A DNA stretch of 64,000 nucleotides from Dyadobacter sp. LHD-138. Lineage in GTDB: Bacteria; Bacteroidota; Bacteroidia; Cytophagales; Spirosomataceae. Shown piece by piece: positions 24,141 through 33,504 of this stretch; positions within the stretch are counted from its first letter, which is position 1, and every line of letters begins with the position of its first letter. The translations under genes and the position numbers were made by a program. The DNA lies in NCBI RefSeq assembly GCF_030929615.1, contig NZ_JAVFVU010000029.1, forward strand, positions 62,001-126,000, given 5' to 3'. The notes below the pieces were generated by a model. It was not told the DNA's origin and made no database searches. It worked only from the letters and a program-made list of their open reading frames with translations.

Positions 24141-27100
24141 TTAGAATGAATAACGCACCCCAAGCTGTGACTGCCAGCGGGAAGAGAAATCACTTACATT
24201 GTAAGGTCTTCTTGTACCTTTAATATCAGTCATGTTATTGATATTAAACTGCAAAGCAGGCGCTGCGGCAGTTGGCGTGATCGCCTTGCCATCCTGAGTC
24301 GCTGCACCTGAGTTCACCACTGCAAACAGCAACACGTTCTGGTTGTTTGCTACCTGGTTTGTAGCAGCATAACTTCTTCCCCAATCTTTATTCAAAAGAT
24401 TACCAACGTTAAGTACGTCGAAGAATACCTGAAGTTTATTTTGTCCGAGTATGAAATCCTGCTGAATTCTCAGGTCAAAGTGATGCTCAAATGGCGCTCT
24501 GTCTTCGTTACGTTTTAAGTTTTTACCCAGATTATCTTTCAGATATTCGTTGTTACCCACAAATGTCTGAAAATCGGTCCATTGCTGAGAAGCCGTCGCA
24601 CCACCTTTGATATCTGCGAAATTAGCCTCAGCAGCAGTAGCAGGGAGATAAACCAATGTGTTGACCTGTCCCGCAGATGCTCCCTGAATATCGTCACCAG
24701 TGATGGTTTTACTATACAGATAAGACAATCTCTGACCCGATTGGCCGGTATAGATCAAAGTGAAGGTTGTAGCCAGGTTTTTAGAATATTTAATTTCCTT
24801 GCTGATTGTTCCTACGATACGCGATCCCAGATCAAAGTTGGAGTTGCTAAGATCGAGACGGTTCAAACCGTTTGTAGCATAAGCAAAACGCCAGTTAGAC
24901 TGTGCAACCGAACTTGTCAAATCTGTAAGTGATTTCGAGCGTCCATAGGTGTAGGCAAGGAATCCCGACCAACCTTTGCTGTATGGTTTCTGAACCTGGG
25001 CAGTCAGGTTATAACTGTAACCTTTGTTTGTATTTTTCAGCAAAAACACGTCAGAGAAAGCTGCGCTTGTTCTTTTTGTCCAAAGCGGGCGTGTTGTAGG
25101 TCCCAATTTAACAGTTCCTTCGCCGTTTTCACTGATGTTAATATTCTGATAATTTGCGTTGTTAACCGTTTTCGTGAAAACCCCTTCCAAACTACCGATT
25201 AATCCCCAAACACCCAGCTTCTGATCAACCGCAAGATTGGCACGGAAAATCTGAGGGAATTTAAAGTTTTTATCAATCACATTAATAATAGAAATTGGCT
25301 TGGAAGTAGTGCTTGGAATGTAAGCACCGGCATGGGCATCGTTCGGATCAAATTTGAATGGAATTTTTCCCAGATCAGCCGAGGCAGCGTTATAACTTAA
25401 ACTGGCAACACCTGTATTGGACATTTGGTTAGAGATCCATACGAATGGCACACGGCCCGTAAATAATCCGGCACCTCCACGCAATTGTGTAGTAGCATCA
25501 CCTTTAACATCCCAGTTAAAACCAACACGTGGAGAGAACAATGGCGCAGACTTAGGCATTTGCTGCGTTTTAACATCGTAAGCTCTAAATGCTTCATCTG
25601 CATTAAATGCTGCGTTTTCGGCTGGCTTGTTGAAGAACACAGGAAGGTCGATACGCAGACCATAAGTCAGTTTAAAATTAGATTTCACAGACCACACATC
25701 CTGTCCGTAAACGCTGAATTGAGCCGCATGCAGGGTTGCAGGTGCTTTGTCATTAGGGTCTGTGCTCGTAGAAAAACCTGCCGAATAACCTGTCAGCCCC
25801 TTGTTTGCCATAAAATTGGCGATATTATTTGTATTGGTGTTACCTGTCGAGCCGTAGGAGTAACTTCCGTAGAATCCTTGAAGGAATAAGTTTTCGCTAT
25901 TGAAAAACTCATTGTTTGTTCCAAAAGTAAGCGTATGCTTGCCTTTGTATAATGTAAAGTTGTCAGTAATTGTGAAAATATCCTGGTCAAGACCGTTAAC
26001 CTGAGAAGAAAAATCCGAACCCAGATTGTACTGAATTGTAAATTTCTTAACGGCATCAAAGTTATTGATGGTCAGCGCAGGAAAAAAGTTACTGGCTCTT
26101 TTATCACGAACGGTATTGTAAGTAAAACGAAGGACATTGGATGCATTGGCCGAGAACGTGCTGTTTAGTTCCAAAACGGTTGAATTGGACTTGCTCAAAA
26201 ATTTGTACCCTGCGTTGGAGAAAACAACCGAGTTAGCCGATCTGCTTCTGATATCATTGCTTCCGTCTACGTAGTTATGACGCAAGGTCAATGTGTTTTT
26301 GTCATTAATGTTCCAGTCAAGACGAGCGAATAATGATGTCGATTTATTTTCATTATTGATTTCACCAAAGCTCCCCGGATCGTAGTTATATGTTTTTGTA
26401 ATAAAATCTCTCAACGATTGCAACGTATCTACGTTGGCATTTGAACCCGAACCCGCAATTGTCGGGTCAAACGCAAGTGGAGTAGATTTCACATATTTTT
26501 CAGCATTTACATAAAAGAACAATTTGTTCTTGATGATCGGACCGCTTAAACTTGCGCCGAAAGTTTTATTGCTGAAATCCGGATATTTATTCCTGGTAAC
26601 AACGTCATTATATGCTGCGCTCTTGCCTACAAATCCCTGGTTCTGGAACTGTCCATAAGCCGATCCGTGGAATTTGTTTGCCCCACTTTTCGTAACCGCA
26701 TTAATACCGCCACCTGTGAAACCGCCCTGTGTTACATCGTAGGGAGATAACACAATCTGCATCTCCTGAATTGTTTCAATCGAAATCGGGTTAACGTTCG
26801 CCTGCCCACCGTTTGTACCACTTGAACCAAGACCAAAACCATCCGTCGCATTGGCCCCGTCAATCGTGAACTGGTTGTAACGGTTGTTTTGCCCACCGAA
26901 AGACACACCATTACCGGCAGTACTTGCCTGAGGAGTCAAACGAGCAAAATCTGAAACACTTCTGCTGATCGTCGGTACACTTTGCATTAATCTTTGCGAA
27001 ATGAAAGTCGATGTACCATTTCTTGACGTACTGATCAGGTTTCCTTTGCCGCCTGAAATCACTACTTCATTTAAAGTTTGAGACGCATCTTCAAGTGCTA

Positions 27101-27440
27101 CGTTGACAGTCAGCGGAGAGCCCAGCGTCGTAACGACGTCAGCGATTTCCTTTGTAACCAAACCAATGAAAGTAACCGTAATTTTGTAAGGACCACCTAC
27201 CCGCAGATTAGGCAGTGTGTACTGTCCGTTGTCCGATGAAATTGTGGAATAAACGGTTCCGGTCGGCTCATGAAGCGCTTTGATCGTAGCACCCGGCAGG
27301 GTTTCGCCTTTGGTATCTGTGATCCGGCCGCTGATTAATGATGAAGTAACCTGGGCTTGTACTTTTCCGCTTAGGAAAGACAAGGAAAATACGAACAGCA
27401 TAAGACTTGCTGCTCGGAAAAGTAAACTTTTCCTGTTCAT
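24141..27440 (-). CDS. Oar-like TonB-dependent outer-membrane receptor
   Basis: 1,099 residues from the ATG at 27440, which opens directly into a signal peptide (MNRKSLLFRAASLMLFVF...VQA-Q); an ATG at 27479 would add 13 residues. A carboxypeptidase-regulatory-like domain (ISGRITDTKGETLPGATI, about residues 35-125) precedes a TonB-box-like TLNEVVISGGKG and a plug domain with NNRYNQFTIDGANATDGFG and GGFTGGGINAVTKSGAN. A long barrel follows and ends in QLGVRYSF. This layout is the Oar group of receptors in Bacteroidota and myxobacteria, linked in some members to export or adhesion rather than nutrient uptake. No SusD partner is adjacent. A dead relative lies directly downstream. Confidence 0.92.
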   Translation of the reverse strand: MNRKSLLFRAASLMLFVFSLSFLSGKVQAQVTSSLISGRITDTKGETLPGATIKALHEPTGTVYSTISSDNGQYTLPNLRVGGPYKITVTFIGLVTKEIADVVTTLGSPLTVNVALEDASQTLNEVVISGGKGNLISTSRNGTSTFISQRLMQSVPTISRSVSDFARLTPQASTAGNGVSFGGQNNRYNQFTIDGANATDGFGLGSSGTNGGQANVNPISIETIQEMQIVLSPYDVTQGGFTGGGINAVTKSGANKFHGSAYGQFQNQGFVGKSAAYNDVVTRNKYPDFSNKTFGASLSGPIIKNKLFFYVNAEKYVKSTPLAFDPTIAGSGSNANVDTLQSLRDFITKTYNYDPGSFGEINNENKSTSLFARLDWNINDKNTLTLRHNYVDGSNDIRSRSANSVVFSNAGYKFLSKSNSTVLELNSTFSANASNVLRFTYNTVRDKRASNFFPALTINNFDAVKKFTIQYNLGSDFSSQVNGLDQDIFTITDNFTLYKGKHTLTFGTNNEFFNSENLFLQGFYGSYSYGSTGNTNTNNIANFMANKGLTGYSAGFSTSTDPNDKAPATLHAAQFSVYGQDVWSVKSNFKLTYGLRIDLPVFFNKPAENAAFNADEAFRAYDVKTQQMPKSAPLFSPRVGFNWDVKGDATTQLRGGAGLFTGRVPFVWISNQMSNTGVASLSYNAASADLGKIPFKFDPNDAHAGAYIPSTTSKPISIINVIDKNFKFPQIFRANLAVDQKLGVWGLIGSLEGVFTKTVNNANYQNINISENGEGTVKLGPTTRPLWTKRTSAAFSDVFLLKNTNKGYSYNLTAQVQKPYSKGWSGFLAYTYGRSKSLTDLTSSVAQSNWRFAYATNGLNRLDLSNSNFDLGSRIVGTISKEIKYSKNLATTFTLIYTGQSGQRLSYLYSKTITGDDIQGASAGQVNTLVYLPATAAEANFADIKGGATASQQWTDFQTFVGNNEYLKDNLGKNLKRNEDRAPFEHHFDLRIQQDFILGQNKLQVFFDVLNVGNLLNKDWGRSYAATNQVANNQNVLLFAVVNSGAATQDGKAITPTAAAPALQFNINNMTDIKGTRRPYNVSDFSSRWQSQLGVRYSF

Positions 27441-27816
27441 AGAATTCGGGGATTTGATGAATTTTAGTAGTAGGTTCACTAAAAAGTGATTGCTGATATT
27501 GACCGTAAAATAAAAGTTTTTTTATTTATAAAACAATATTCGTAGTCCTACCAAAATACTATACTAAATATCATAACTAGCTGATTTATTGAAAATATAC
27601 AGATTAACATCTAAAAATTGACATATTTTCAATATTAAGATTTTGTTAACATTTCAGTGCTTTTATTTTTTTCTGTCAAAGAAATACTGACGATCTTTGC
27701 AATATCATATGCATATGAAAGAAATGGTGACGTTCGGTTACTACTTCGTATATTATCGAATTGATTATCTTCGGTAAAATTATCTAAAAATAGATTTTTT
27801 CAATTTTTGTAAAAAA
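27441..27816. other. Divergent AT-rich intergenic region
   Basis: This 376-bp region lies between the divergent TonB receptor and alpha/beta hydrolase genes. It is strongly AT-rich and holds the 5' leader of the receptor (leader block 27445-27455 shared with the receptor remnant) and presumably both promoters. I see no small gene and no convincing TAnnTTTG box. Confidence 0.5.
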
Positions 27817-28587
27817 ATGCAGCTTAATTATAAAAAGATTGGCGAAACCGGTAAACCGCTGGTTATCCTGCATGGTGTTTTCGGCTTTTTGGATAACTGG
27901 CTTACCATTGGTAAAACAATTTCAGAGCAAGGTTTTATTGTTTATCTCGTTGACCAGCGGCACCACGGCCGTTCACCGCACGAAGGTGCGCTGGACTTCC
28001 CTACCCTGGCCGCAGATCTGAAAGAATTTATCGAACAACAGCATCTGACATCACCGATTCTGATCGGGCATTCCATGGGCGGGAAAACGGTTATGGAATA
28101 TGCGGTAAATTACCCTGATACGTTCGAAAAACTGGTCGTTGTCGATATTGGGCCCAAGCAATATCCGATTCATCATACCAGACTATTGCAGGGACTCAAT
28201 GCCTTGCCGGTCGAAGAAATTGAAAACCGCCAGCAGGCCGATGACATTTTGAGCACCTATGAGCCCATTTTATCGGTAAGACAGTTTCTTTTGAAAAATC
28301 TTTACAGAAAAGAAGAGGGTGGTTTTGACTGGCGTTTCAATTTACCCGTATTGACACGGGATATGGCCAATGTTGGGGCGCCAATCCGGACAACGAAACC
28401 GGTTGAGACGTCGGCTCTTTTTATCCGTGGAGAAAAATCGGATTATGTTCTGGATGAAGACTGGGATGGAATTTTAAAAATATTCCCGAACGCAAAACTG
28501 GAAACCATAACCAATGCAGGTCACTGGATCCAGGCGGAGCAGCCAAAAGCTTTTGTTGAGTGTTTGCTGGCTTATCTTAACGCATAA
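27817..28587 (+). CDS. Alpha/beta-fold hydrolase, YbfF-like esterase
   Basis: 256 residues. The nucleophile elbow is GHSMGG with S86, the oxyanion region is LHGVFGFLDNW, the acid is probably in GEKSDYV near residue 208 and the catalytic His is H236 in NAGHWIQAE. DQRHHGRSPH and MAADLKEFI-like segments match the YbfF acyl-CoA/short-chain esterase group. Cytoplasmic. The natural substrate is unknown. It is a single-gene unit divergent from the TonB receptor. Confidence 0.9.
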   Translation: MQLNYKKIGETGKPLVILHGVFGFLDNWLTIGKTISEQGFIVYLVDQRHHGRSPHEGALDFPTLAADLKEFIEQQHLTSPILIGHSMGGKTVMEYAVNYPDTFEKLVVVDIGPKQYPIHHTRLLQGLNALPVEEIENRQQADDILSTYEPILSVRQFLLKNLYRKEEGGFDWRFNLPVLTRDMANVGAPIRTTKPVETSALFIRGEKSDYVLDEDWDGILKIFPNAKLETITNAGHWIQAEQPKAFVECLLAYLNA

Positions 28588-28612
28588 TATACTTATCAAA
28601 TAAAATTTCGCC

Positions 28613-28654
28613 ATTCCCGGGGCATAGGTCCCAATCAACCTGTACCCCGGGAAT
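28613..28654. terminator. Hairpin between convergent genes
   Basis: A GC-rich 10-bp stem (28613-28622 with 28645-28654) with a smaller inner stem lies between the hydrolase gene and the convergent lipoprotein gene. No T run follows on either side, so terminator function is less certain. Confidence 0.5.
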
Positions 28655-28661
28655 ACTGTAT

Positions 28662-29090
28662 TTATTTCCGCACATATTTACTCCTTGGCGTCTGGCATTT
28701 CGAGATAATCATTTCATTGCCTTTCATTTCAATATCCCATACCGGACAGGAACCGCAAAATACCTGCGAACAATCCTCGGTATAATTAACAGGCTGCTGC
28801 GGTATGATTTCAAATTTTTTATTATTGATATTCAGAGCCGCCGGAGAACAGCAGTTTGCCTTTTCATGTTCATTCAGGATAACCCCGTCAGAACGAAAAA
28901 TGATATATTCCGGCTGCACAACATTGGCCGCCTGCCAAACCTGTTTTCCATTAACCGTTTGCTCAGTCTCAGTCAAAAGCCATTTCCCCGGTAAGGACTG
29001 AGTCAACAAGTCCATGGGCACAGAATCCGCATCATCCTTACAATTCAACAGTGTTAACAAAAATAGAGAAAAATAAAGTAGTCGTTTCAT
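28662..29090 (-). CDS. Putative lipoprotein, lipocalin-like, tandem copy 1
   Basis: 142 residues with a lipoprotein signal (MKRLLYFSLFLLTLLNC, Cys17). The mature part opens GKWLLTETEQTVNGKQVW, a start typical of lipocalin-like Bacteroidota proteins, then has a Cys pair in ANCCSPAALNIN, a second Cys group CSQVFCGSCPVWDIE and ends SKYVRK. It is paralogous to the next gene upstream (29181-29591): same signal, Cys pair and KYVR ending. The spacing of cysteines suggests disulfides. Function unknown; a ligand-binding beta-barrel is a guess. Confidence 0.75.
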   Translation of the reverse strand: MKRLLYFSLFLLTLLNCKDDADSVPMDLLTQSLPGKWLLTETEQTVNGKQVWQAANVVQPEYIIFRSDGVILNEHEKANCCSPAALNINNKKFEIIPQQPVNYTEDCSQVFCGSCPVWDIEMKGNEMIISKCQTPRSKYVRK

Positions 29091-29180
29091 CGCTTGCTTT
29101 TTAAAATAAATTCATTCGCCCCAGGAGTAGATAAAACATACTCACCCCTTCTCATTACGTCTTTACAAATCAAAATTGGG

Positions 29181-29591
29181 TCAATATCTTACATACTTGA
29201 CTCTTTTCTGATCACCAACAATCATTACATCACCGCCAACTTCAACGGGTAATGGCGGAGTCTCTCCGCAAAGGATGGTTAGACAAGGATAAGAATTAAC
29301 ACCCGTTGATTTAATATTGAACAAGGCTCCATTAATTCGTAACGCCGAAGAAGGACAGCAGCCTGGCTCATTATCCTTGTTCAGCATAACCCCGTCAAAA
29401 CTGAAAGAGACATCACTCTGTTTTGCAAGAGCTATGGGCTGCCACTTTTTTTCACCTGCCACAATTTCTTCGGTCTCTATCGAATGCCATTTACCGATAA
29501 CCAGCTTTAATATTTCACTTTCATCAGCCTTATTATCCTTACAATTCGACAGAAATAGCAGAAATAACAAAAAGTAAAGTAGCCGTTTCAT
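29181..29591 (-). CDS. Putative lipoprotein, lipocalin-like, tandem copy 2
   Basis: 136 residues, paralogue of the neighbour at 28662-29090. Lipoprotein signal MKRLLYFLLFLLFLSNC (Cys17), IGKWHSIETEEIVAGEKKW, SFDGVMLNKDNE, the Cys pair in GCCPSSALRING, CLTILCGETPPLPVEV and the KYVRY ending all align with it. It lies 90 bp upstream on the same strand and both are probably co-transcribed. The similarity points to an old tandem duplication. Function unknown. Confidence 0.75.
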   Translation of the reverse strand: MKRLLYFLLFLLFLSNCKDNKADESEILKLVIGKWHSIETEEIVAGEKKWQPIALAKQSDVSFSFDGVMLNKDNEPGCCPSSALRINGALFNIKSTGVNSYPCLTILCGETPPLPVEVGGDVMIVGDQKRVKYVRY

Positions 29592-29660
29592 AGCTTTGCC
29601 TTTTTATTTACAGATTCACTTTTCCGGCAAATGGTTGGAAAGGGATCAAAAAAACAACTT

Positions 29661-30365
29661 ATGAGCCAATCTGACATAACCCTATACCTCATTCCCACCG
29701 TGCTTGCGGAAGGAACCAATGACCAGGTGCTAACGCCACAGATTAAAAATGTGATCGCCAATGTTGACGTCTTTTTTGTTGAAAACATAAGAACGGCACG
29801 CCGCTTTATCAGCAGTTTGAAATTGGGCAAAGTGATCGATAACATCACTTTTTATGAACTACATAAAGACACGCCCCGTGGCGAAACCAGAGATCAGATT
29901 AAGGGGCTGACACAAAACGCCGGTGTAATTTCCGAAGCAGGCTGTCCGGGGGTTGCAGATCCGGGATCGGTTGCCGTTGACTTTGCTCACCAAATCGGTG
30001 TGAAAGTAGTGCCGCTGGTCGGGCCATCTTCTATTTTACTTGCGTTGATGGGATCGGGTATGAGCGGTCAGTCTTTCGTCTTTCACGGATACCTTCCCAT
30101 TGACAAAGCTGAAAGAAAAACGACGATCAAGCAGCTTGAAACCGATGTCATTCAGAAAAACCAGACACAGATTTTCATGGAAACACCTTTCCGTAACAAC
30201 TCGTTTTTGGACGCTTTACTCGACATCTGCCAGATTGATACCCTGCTCTGTATCGCCGCCAACATTACTTCGGAAGATGAGTTTATTGAAACCCATCCGG
30301 TAAAATACTGGAAAAAGAACAAGCCCGATCTTCACAAGCAGCCAACCATATTTCTGATCGGATAA
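29661..30365 (+). CDS. SAM-dependent methyltransferase, RsmI-like (tetrapyrrole methylase fold)
   Basis: 234 residues from the ATG at 29661; the frame also opens at 29631 but LYLIPTVLAEG is the usual family beginning soon after the start. SEAGCPGVADPGS is the hallmark SAM-binding loop of RsmI-type enzymes, and VPLVGPSSILLALMGSG follows. RsmI methylates the ribose of C1402 in 16S rRNA. This is the shorter form lacking the C-terminal domain, and the early segment is divergent from classical RsmI (SAM-site LYLIPTVL rather than LYVVATPIGN), so its target may differ. Confidence 0.8.
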   Translation: MSQSDITLYLIPTVLAEGTNDQVLTPQIKNVIANVDVFFVENIRTARRFISSLKLGKVIDNITFYELHKDTPRGETRDQIKGLTQNAGVISEAGCPGVADPGSVAVDFAHQIGVKVVPLVGPSSILLALMGSGMSGQSFVFHGYLPIDKAERKTTIKQLETDVIQKNQTQIFMETPFRNNSFLDALLDICQIDTLLCIAANITSEDEFIETHPVKYWKKNKPDLHKQPTIFLIG

Positions 30366-30508
30366 CCGAACATAACAACCTCAAAATCAGCACACAATAT
30401 AACATCCATAAAAGACTTCGTACCATTTTTCCAACCAACGGACGGAAACATGAATCTTGACTAGCAGTAGTTAATTAATTTTCAATGTACCAAAAGTTGT
30501 TTTAAGCT

Positions 30509-31225
30509 ATGAAAAAATGGATGATTTTAGGCGGATTAGTCCTGGCTTTCGGGATGTTTTCTTGTGATGATCAGGATGGCATGATCAGGTCAGGTGCTGT
30601 CTTCACGTCGGATTTCGAAAGGGACGCGGAAGACTGGACGGGGGCACTGGCCGAGTACGGTAAGGCAACGGACACTTCCACAATCGAATTCAGGTTCAGG
30701 CGCACTGCATTACCGGCCCCGCTTGATGCGAAGAAAAATGGTTTAATGCTTCAGAGCCACAACCGGAGCGACGATATGTTCATGTTCCTGAAAAAGAAAG
30801 TGACAGGATTAAAAGCAAATCAAACTTATAACGTTGTATTTGAAATTGATCTGGGAACAAACGCCCGGATTAACGGCATTGGCGCAGGCGGGTCGCCCGG
30901 GAGCTCGGTGTATCTGAAAGCCGGCGCCTCGCCGAATGAGCCAATTGTAAAACTTGAAAATGATTTTTACACCTTCAATCTCGACAAGGGTGCGCAGTCT
31001 GAAGGAGGCAAGGAGCTTTTTGTCTTGGGAAATATTGAAAACGGAATCGAAAAAGATGAATATAAAATTGTCAAACGCGATAACGTGACCAAACCTGTGG
31101 AAGTAAAAGCGAACGCAAACGGAGAGATCTGGCTGTGTATAGGAACTGATTCGGGTTATGAGGGATTAACAGTACTTTATTACGACAAAATTAAAACTTC
31201 AATTACTGAAAAGGTAATGAATTAG
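30509..31225 (+). CDS. Putative lipoprotein, tandem family of three, member 1
   Basis: 238 residues with lipobox FSC (Cys19) after MKKWMILGGLVLAFGMF. The mature part runs FTSDFERDAEDWTGALAEY, then FMFLKKKVTGLKANQTYNV, SVYLKAGAS, a long Gly/Asn-rich middle and ends GEIWLCIGTDSGYEGLTVL-type then YYDKI. The next two genes share all of these landmarks. The jelly-roll-like spacing and late W suggest a carbohydrate-binding-like beta-sandwich, but I cannot name the family. It is outer-membrane or periplasmic by the lipoprotein signal. Confidence 0.75.
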   Translation: MKKWMILGGLVLAFGMFSCDDQDGMIRSGAVFTSDFERDAEDWTGALAEYGKATDTSTIEFRFRRTALPAPLDAKKNGLMLQSHNRSDDMFMFLKKKVTGLKANQTYNVVFEIDLGTNARINGIGAGGSPGSSVYLKAGASPNEPIVKLENDFYTFNLDKGAQSEGGKELFVLGNIENGIEKDEYKIVKRDNVTKPVEVKANANGEIWLCIGTDSGYEGLTVLYYDKIKTSITEKVMN

Positions 31226-31280
31226 TCAGTCGTCTCCATAATTTCGACTAGTTTTGTCTACTCAAAGCAATTTAATTTTG

Positions 31281-31979
31281 ATGAATAAATATTTGAAGTG
31301 GGCAAAACTAGTCATATTGATAAGCCTGTCCGCCTGCAACAGCGAGGAAAGAAATAATGTAAATCCTGTGCGGACGATGATCTCTGAATTCGAAACGGGT
31401 ACAGAAAGCTGGACGGCGGACTATGCTTTGTACAACCGGGCGGATACCACAAAAATTGCATTTAAGATGGAACGTGATTCCCTGCCAGCCGTTATCGACT
31501 CCACCAGATGGAGCCTGAGAATGGAGGGAAATAATGTTGGAGACAGCATTTTTATGTTTCTAAAAAAGAAGATCGCAGGCCTGAATCCCGGTAAAACCTA
31601 CAATGTTTCTTTTGATATAGACGTGGCAACCAATTATCCTGACTTGCCAAACGGAGCCGGAAAAACAATCAACCTGAAAGCCGGGGCTTCCGCCACAGAA
31701 CCCGTTAAAACTCCTTCTGACAAATTTTATTATAATTTATCCATCAAAAAAGGTCTTTGGGACCAGGATGGAGCCGAAATGTCTATTTTGGGTGATTTCA
31801 CCAACACGGCGTTAAGATTTGTCTATGAAATGGTCAACCGAACCAGCCATTCAAAAAATATTACCGTAAAACCCGACTCGACTGGAACAATCTGGGTTTG
31901 TGTGGGAGAAGATACCCGATACAAGGGAAAAACCGTTTTTTATTACGACAAAATAAAGGTCACGTTAACGGAACAATAA
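31281..31979 (+). CDS. Putative lipoprotein, tandem family of three, member 2
   Basis: 232 residues from the ATG at 31281, which opens the lipoprotein signal (MNKYLKWAKLVILISLSAC, Cys19); the frame extends to a TTG at 31254 that is not needed. Shared landmarks with both neighbours are SEFETGTESWTADYALY, FMFLKKKIAGLNPGKTYNV, INLKAGASATEP, the IKKG segment, EMSILGDF and the end GTIWVCVGEDTRYKGKTV then YYDKI. It lies 55 bp after member 1. Function unknown. Confidence 0.75.
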   Translation: MNKYLKWAKLVILISLSACNSEERNNVNPVRTMISEFETGTESWTADYALYNRADTTKIAFKMERDSLPAVIDSTRWSLRMEGNNVGDSIFMFLKKKIAGLNPGKTYNVSFDIDVATNYPDLPNGAGKTINLKAGASATEPVKTPSDKFYYNLSIKKGLWDQDGAEMSILGDFTNTALRFVYEMVNRTSHSKNITVKPDSTGTIWVCVGEDTRYKGKTVFYYDKIKVTLTEQ

Positions 31980-32009
31980 ATTAAGTAAGCCACAAGGGAA
32001 TTGCAATAC

Positions 32010-32708
32010 ATGAAAAATTGGATATTATTCGGATGTTTGATCATAACGGTCTCTCTGGCTGCCTGCAAAAAAGCAGCGGACCCACTGCCTATCCTATTTT
32101 TCGACAGCACTTTTCAGACCGGAACAGACGATTGGGCGGGGGATTTTGCACTTTACAAAAGTGGTCAGGAAGACGCCGTCAAGTTTTTGATCAAGCAGGA
32201 CAAAATCCCGGAACGGACCGATAGCACGGCACTTGGATTAAGAGTAGAAGGCGTCAATACCGGCGACAGTCTGTTTTGGTTTATCAAAAGAAAAATCACG
32301 GGACTCAATCCGGAATTGACTTACAAAGTTGCTTACCGCATCAATCTGACGACGAGTTATACCGACACAGTCGGTGGAGCCGGGCAGATCACTTATATAA
32401 AAGCAGGCGCTTCCACGGCGGAGCCAAAAAAAGTCCTGGCTTCGGATTATTACAATATTTCTATAAAAAAAGGGTCGCTGGGTAAAAGCGGAACGGAAAT
32501 GTTATATCTCGGCGATGCCGGCAATAATATCGACTCCGTGGCTTACAGAAGTATCGTCAGGGACAATGCCAATCTGGCGGTCGAAGTAAAACCCAATGCA
32601 GCCGGGGAAATCTGGCTTTGCGTCGGCACGGAAACGACTTACAAGGGACGTATCCAGCTTTTCTTTGACAGGATATATGCCGCCGTTAGCGAAAAAAGGA
32701 CGCTATAA
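32010..32708 (+). CDS. Putative lipoprotein, tandem family of three, member 3
   Basis: 232 residues from the ATG at 32010; the upstream in-frame TTG at 32001 is less likely. Lipobox LAAC (Cys19). It repeats the family landmarks: FQTGTDDWAGDFALY, WFIKRKITGLNPELTYKV, TYIKAGASTAEP, SIKKGSLGKSG, EMLYLGDAGN and GEIWLCVGTETTYKGR then FFDRI. It lies 30 bp after member 2, so the three form an operon. Members 2 and 3 look closer to each other than to member 1. Function unknown. Confidence 0.75.
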   Translation: MKNWILFGCLIITVSLAACKKAADPLPILFFDSTFQTGTDDWAGDFALYKSGQEDAVKFLIKQDKIPERTDSTALGLRVEGVNTGDSLFWFIKRKITGLNPELTYKVAYRINLTTSYTDTVGGAGQITYIKAGASTAEPKKVLASDYYNISIKKGSLGKSGTEMLYLGDAGNNIDSVAYRSIVRDNANLAVEVKPNAAGEIWLCVGTETTYKGRIQLFFDRIYAAVSEKRTL

Positions 32709-32784
32709 GCCCAGTTTGCAATCTGTTTCGTAACTTAGCAATTATATATAGCGGAAGTCTGCGCCTATTTTTACGTTTGAAATA

Positions 32785-33423
32785 ATGATACAAATTAAAT
32801 CTTTTGTCTTCAATCCTTTTTCTGAAAATACCTATTTGCTGTACGATGAGACCGGCGAAGCGGTTATTATCGATCCGGGATGCTATGACAAAGCTGAGTA
32901 CAAACAACTTTACGACTTCATCGAAAACAATGCGCTGAAACCTGTTCGGATCATCAATACGCATGCACATATTGACCATGTGCTGGGTGTGGCGGCAATC
33001 AAAGCGAAATATAATATCCCATTTTCCCTGCATAAGATTGACGAACCGCTTCTCAAAGCCGTAAAAACATACGCTTCCAACTACGGTTTTGCAGGGTTTG
33101 ACGAGCCTGAGATCGATTCCTATTTTGATGAAGGCGATACCGTAACTTTTGGAAATTCCTCACTTCGGTTGCTTTTTGTACCGGGCCACGCGCCGGGGCA
33201 TGTCGCTTTTGTAAACGATGAGCAGCAGTTTGTGATCGGCGGCGATGTACTTTTCAGACAAAGTATAGGACGTACCGATTTACCCGGCGGCGATTTCGAA
33301 ACGCTAATTGACAGCATCAAAACCAAACTTTTTACGCTGGCGGATGGTTACACTGTTTACGCAGGCCACATGCAGCCGACAACGATTGGTTACGAGAAAA
33401 AAAATAATCCGTTTTTGAAATAA
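32785..33423 (+). CDS. MBL-fold metallo-hydrolase, glyoxalase II-like
   Basis: 212 residues. The metal site is complete: THAHIDH (about residues 58-64), VPGHAPGHV, a bridging Asp in VIGGDVLF and a final His in VYAGHMQP. The short length without a C-terminal GloB domain places it with YcbL-type glyoxalase II-like hydrolases, which cleave thioesters; the exact substrate is open. It starts 76 bp after the lipoprotein operon and precedes pssA. Confidence 0.9.
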   Translation: MIQIKSFVFNPFSENTYLLYDETGEAVIIDPGCYDKAEYKQLYDFIENNALKPVRIINTHAHIDHVLGVAAIKAKYNIPFSLHKIDEPLLKAVKTYASNYGFAGFDEPEIDSYFDEGDTVTFGNSSLRLLFVPGHAPGHVAFVNDEQQFVIGGDVLFRQSIGRTDLPGGDFETLIDSIKTKLFTLADGYTVYAGHMQPTTIGYEKKNNPFLK

Positions 33424-33504
33424 AATTTGCCTCACAAAAGTAATACCGGTTAACATCGACACGCCTTTTGTGAACAGTACCCAAACCCTGTATTGAAAAT
33501 TACA

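Noticed and set aside
24031..24193. N-terminal part of the 170-codon frame over the receptor remnant
   Set aside because: Upstream of about 24030 the frame translates the intact receptor's terminator and tail with no homology; only the part below 24030 resembles a receptor.
33432..33473. Inverted repeat before pssA (TCACAAAAG arms)
   Set aside because: Nine-base arms with a long 24-base gap and no T run; too weak to call a terminator or operator.
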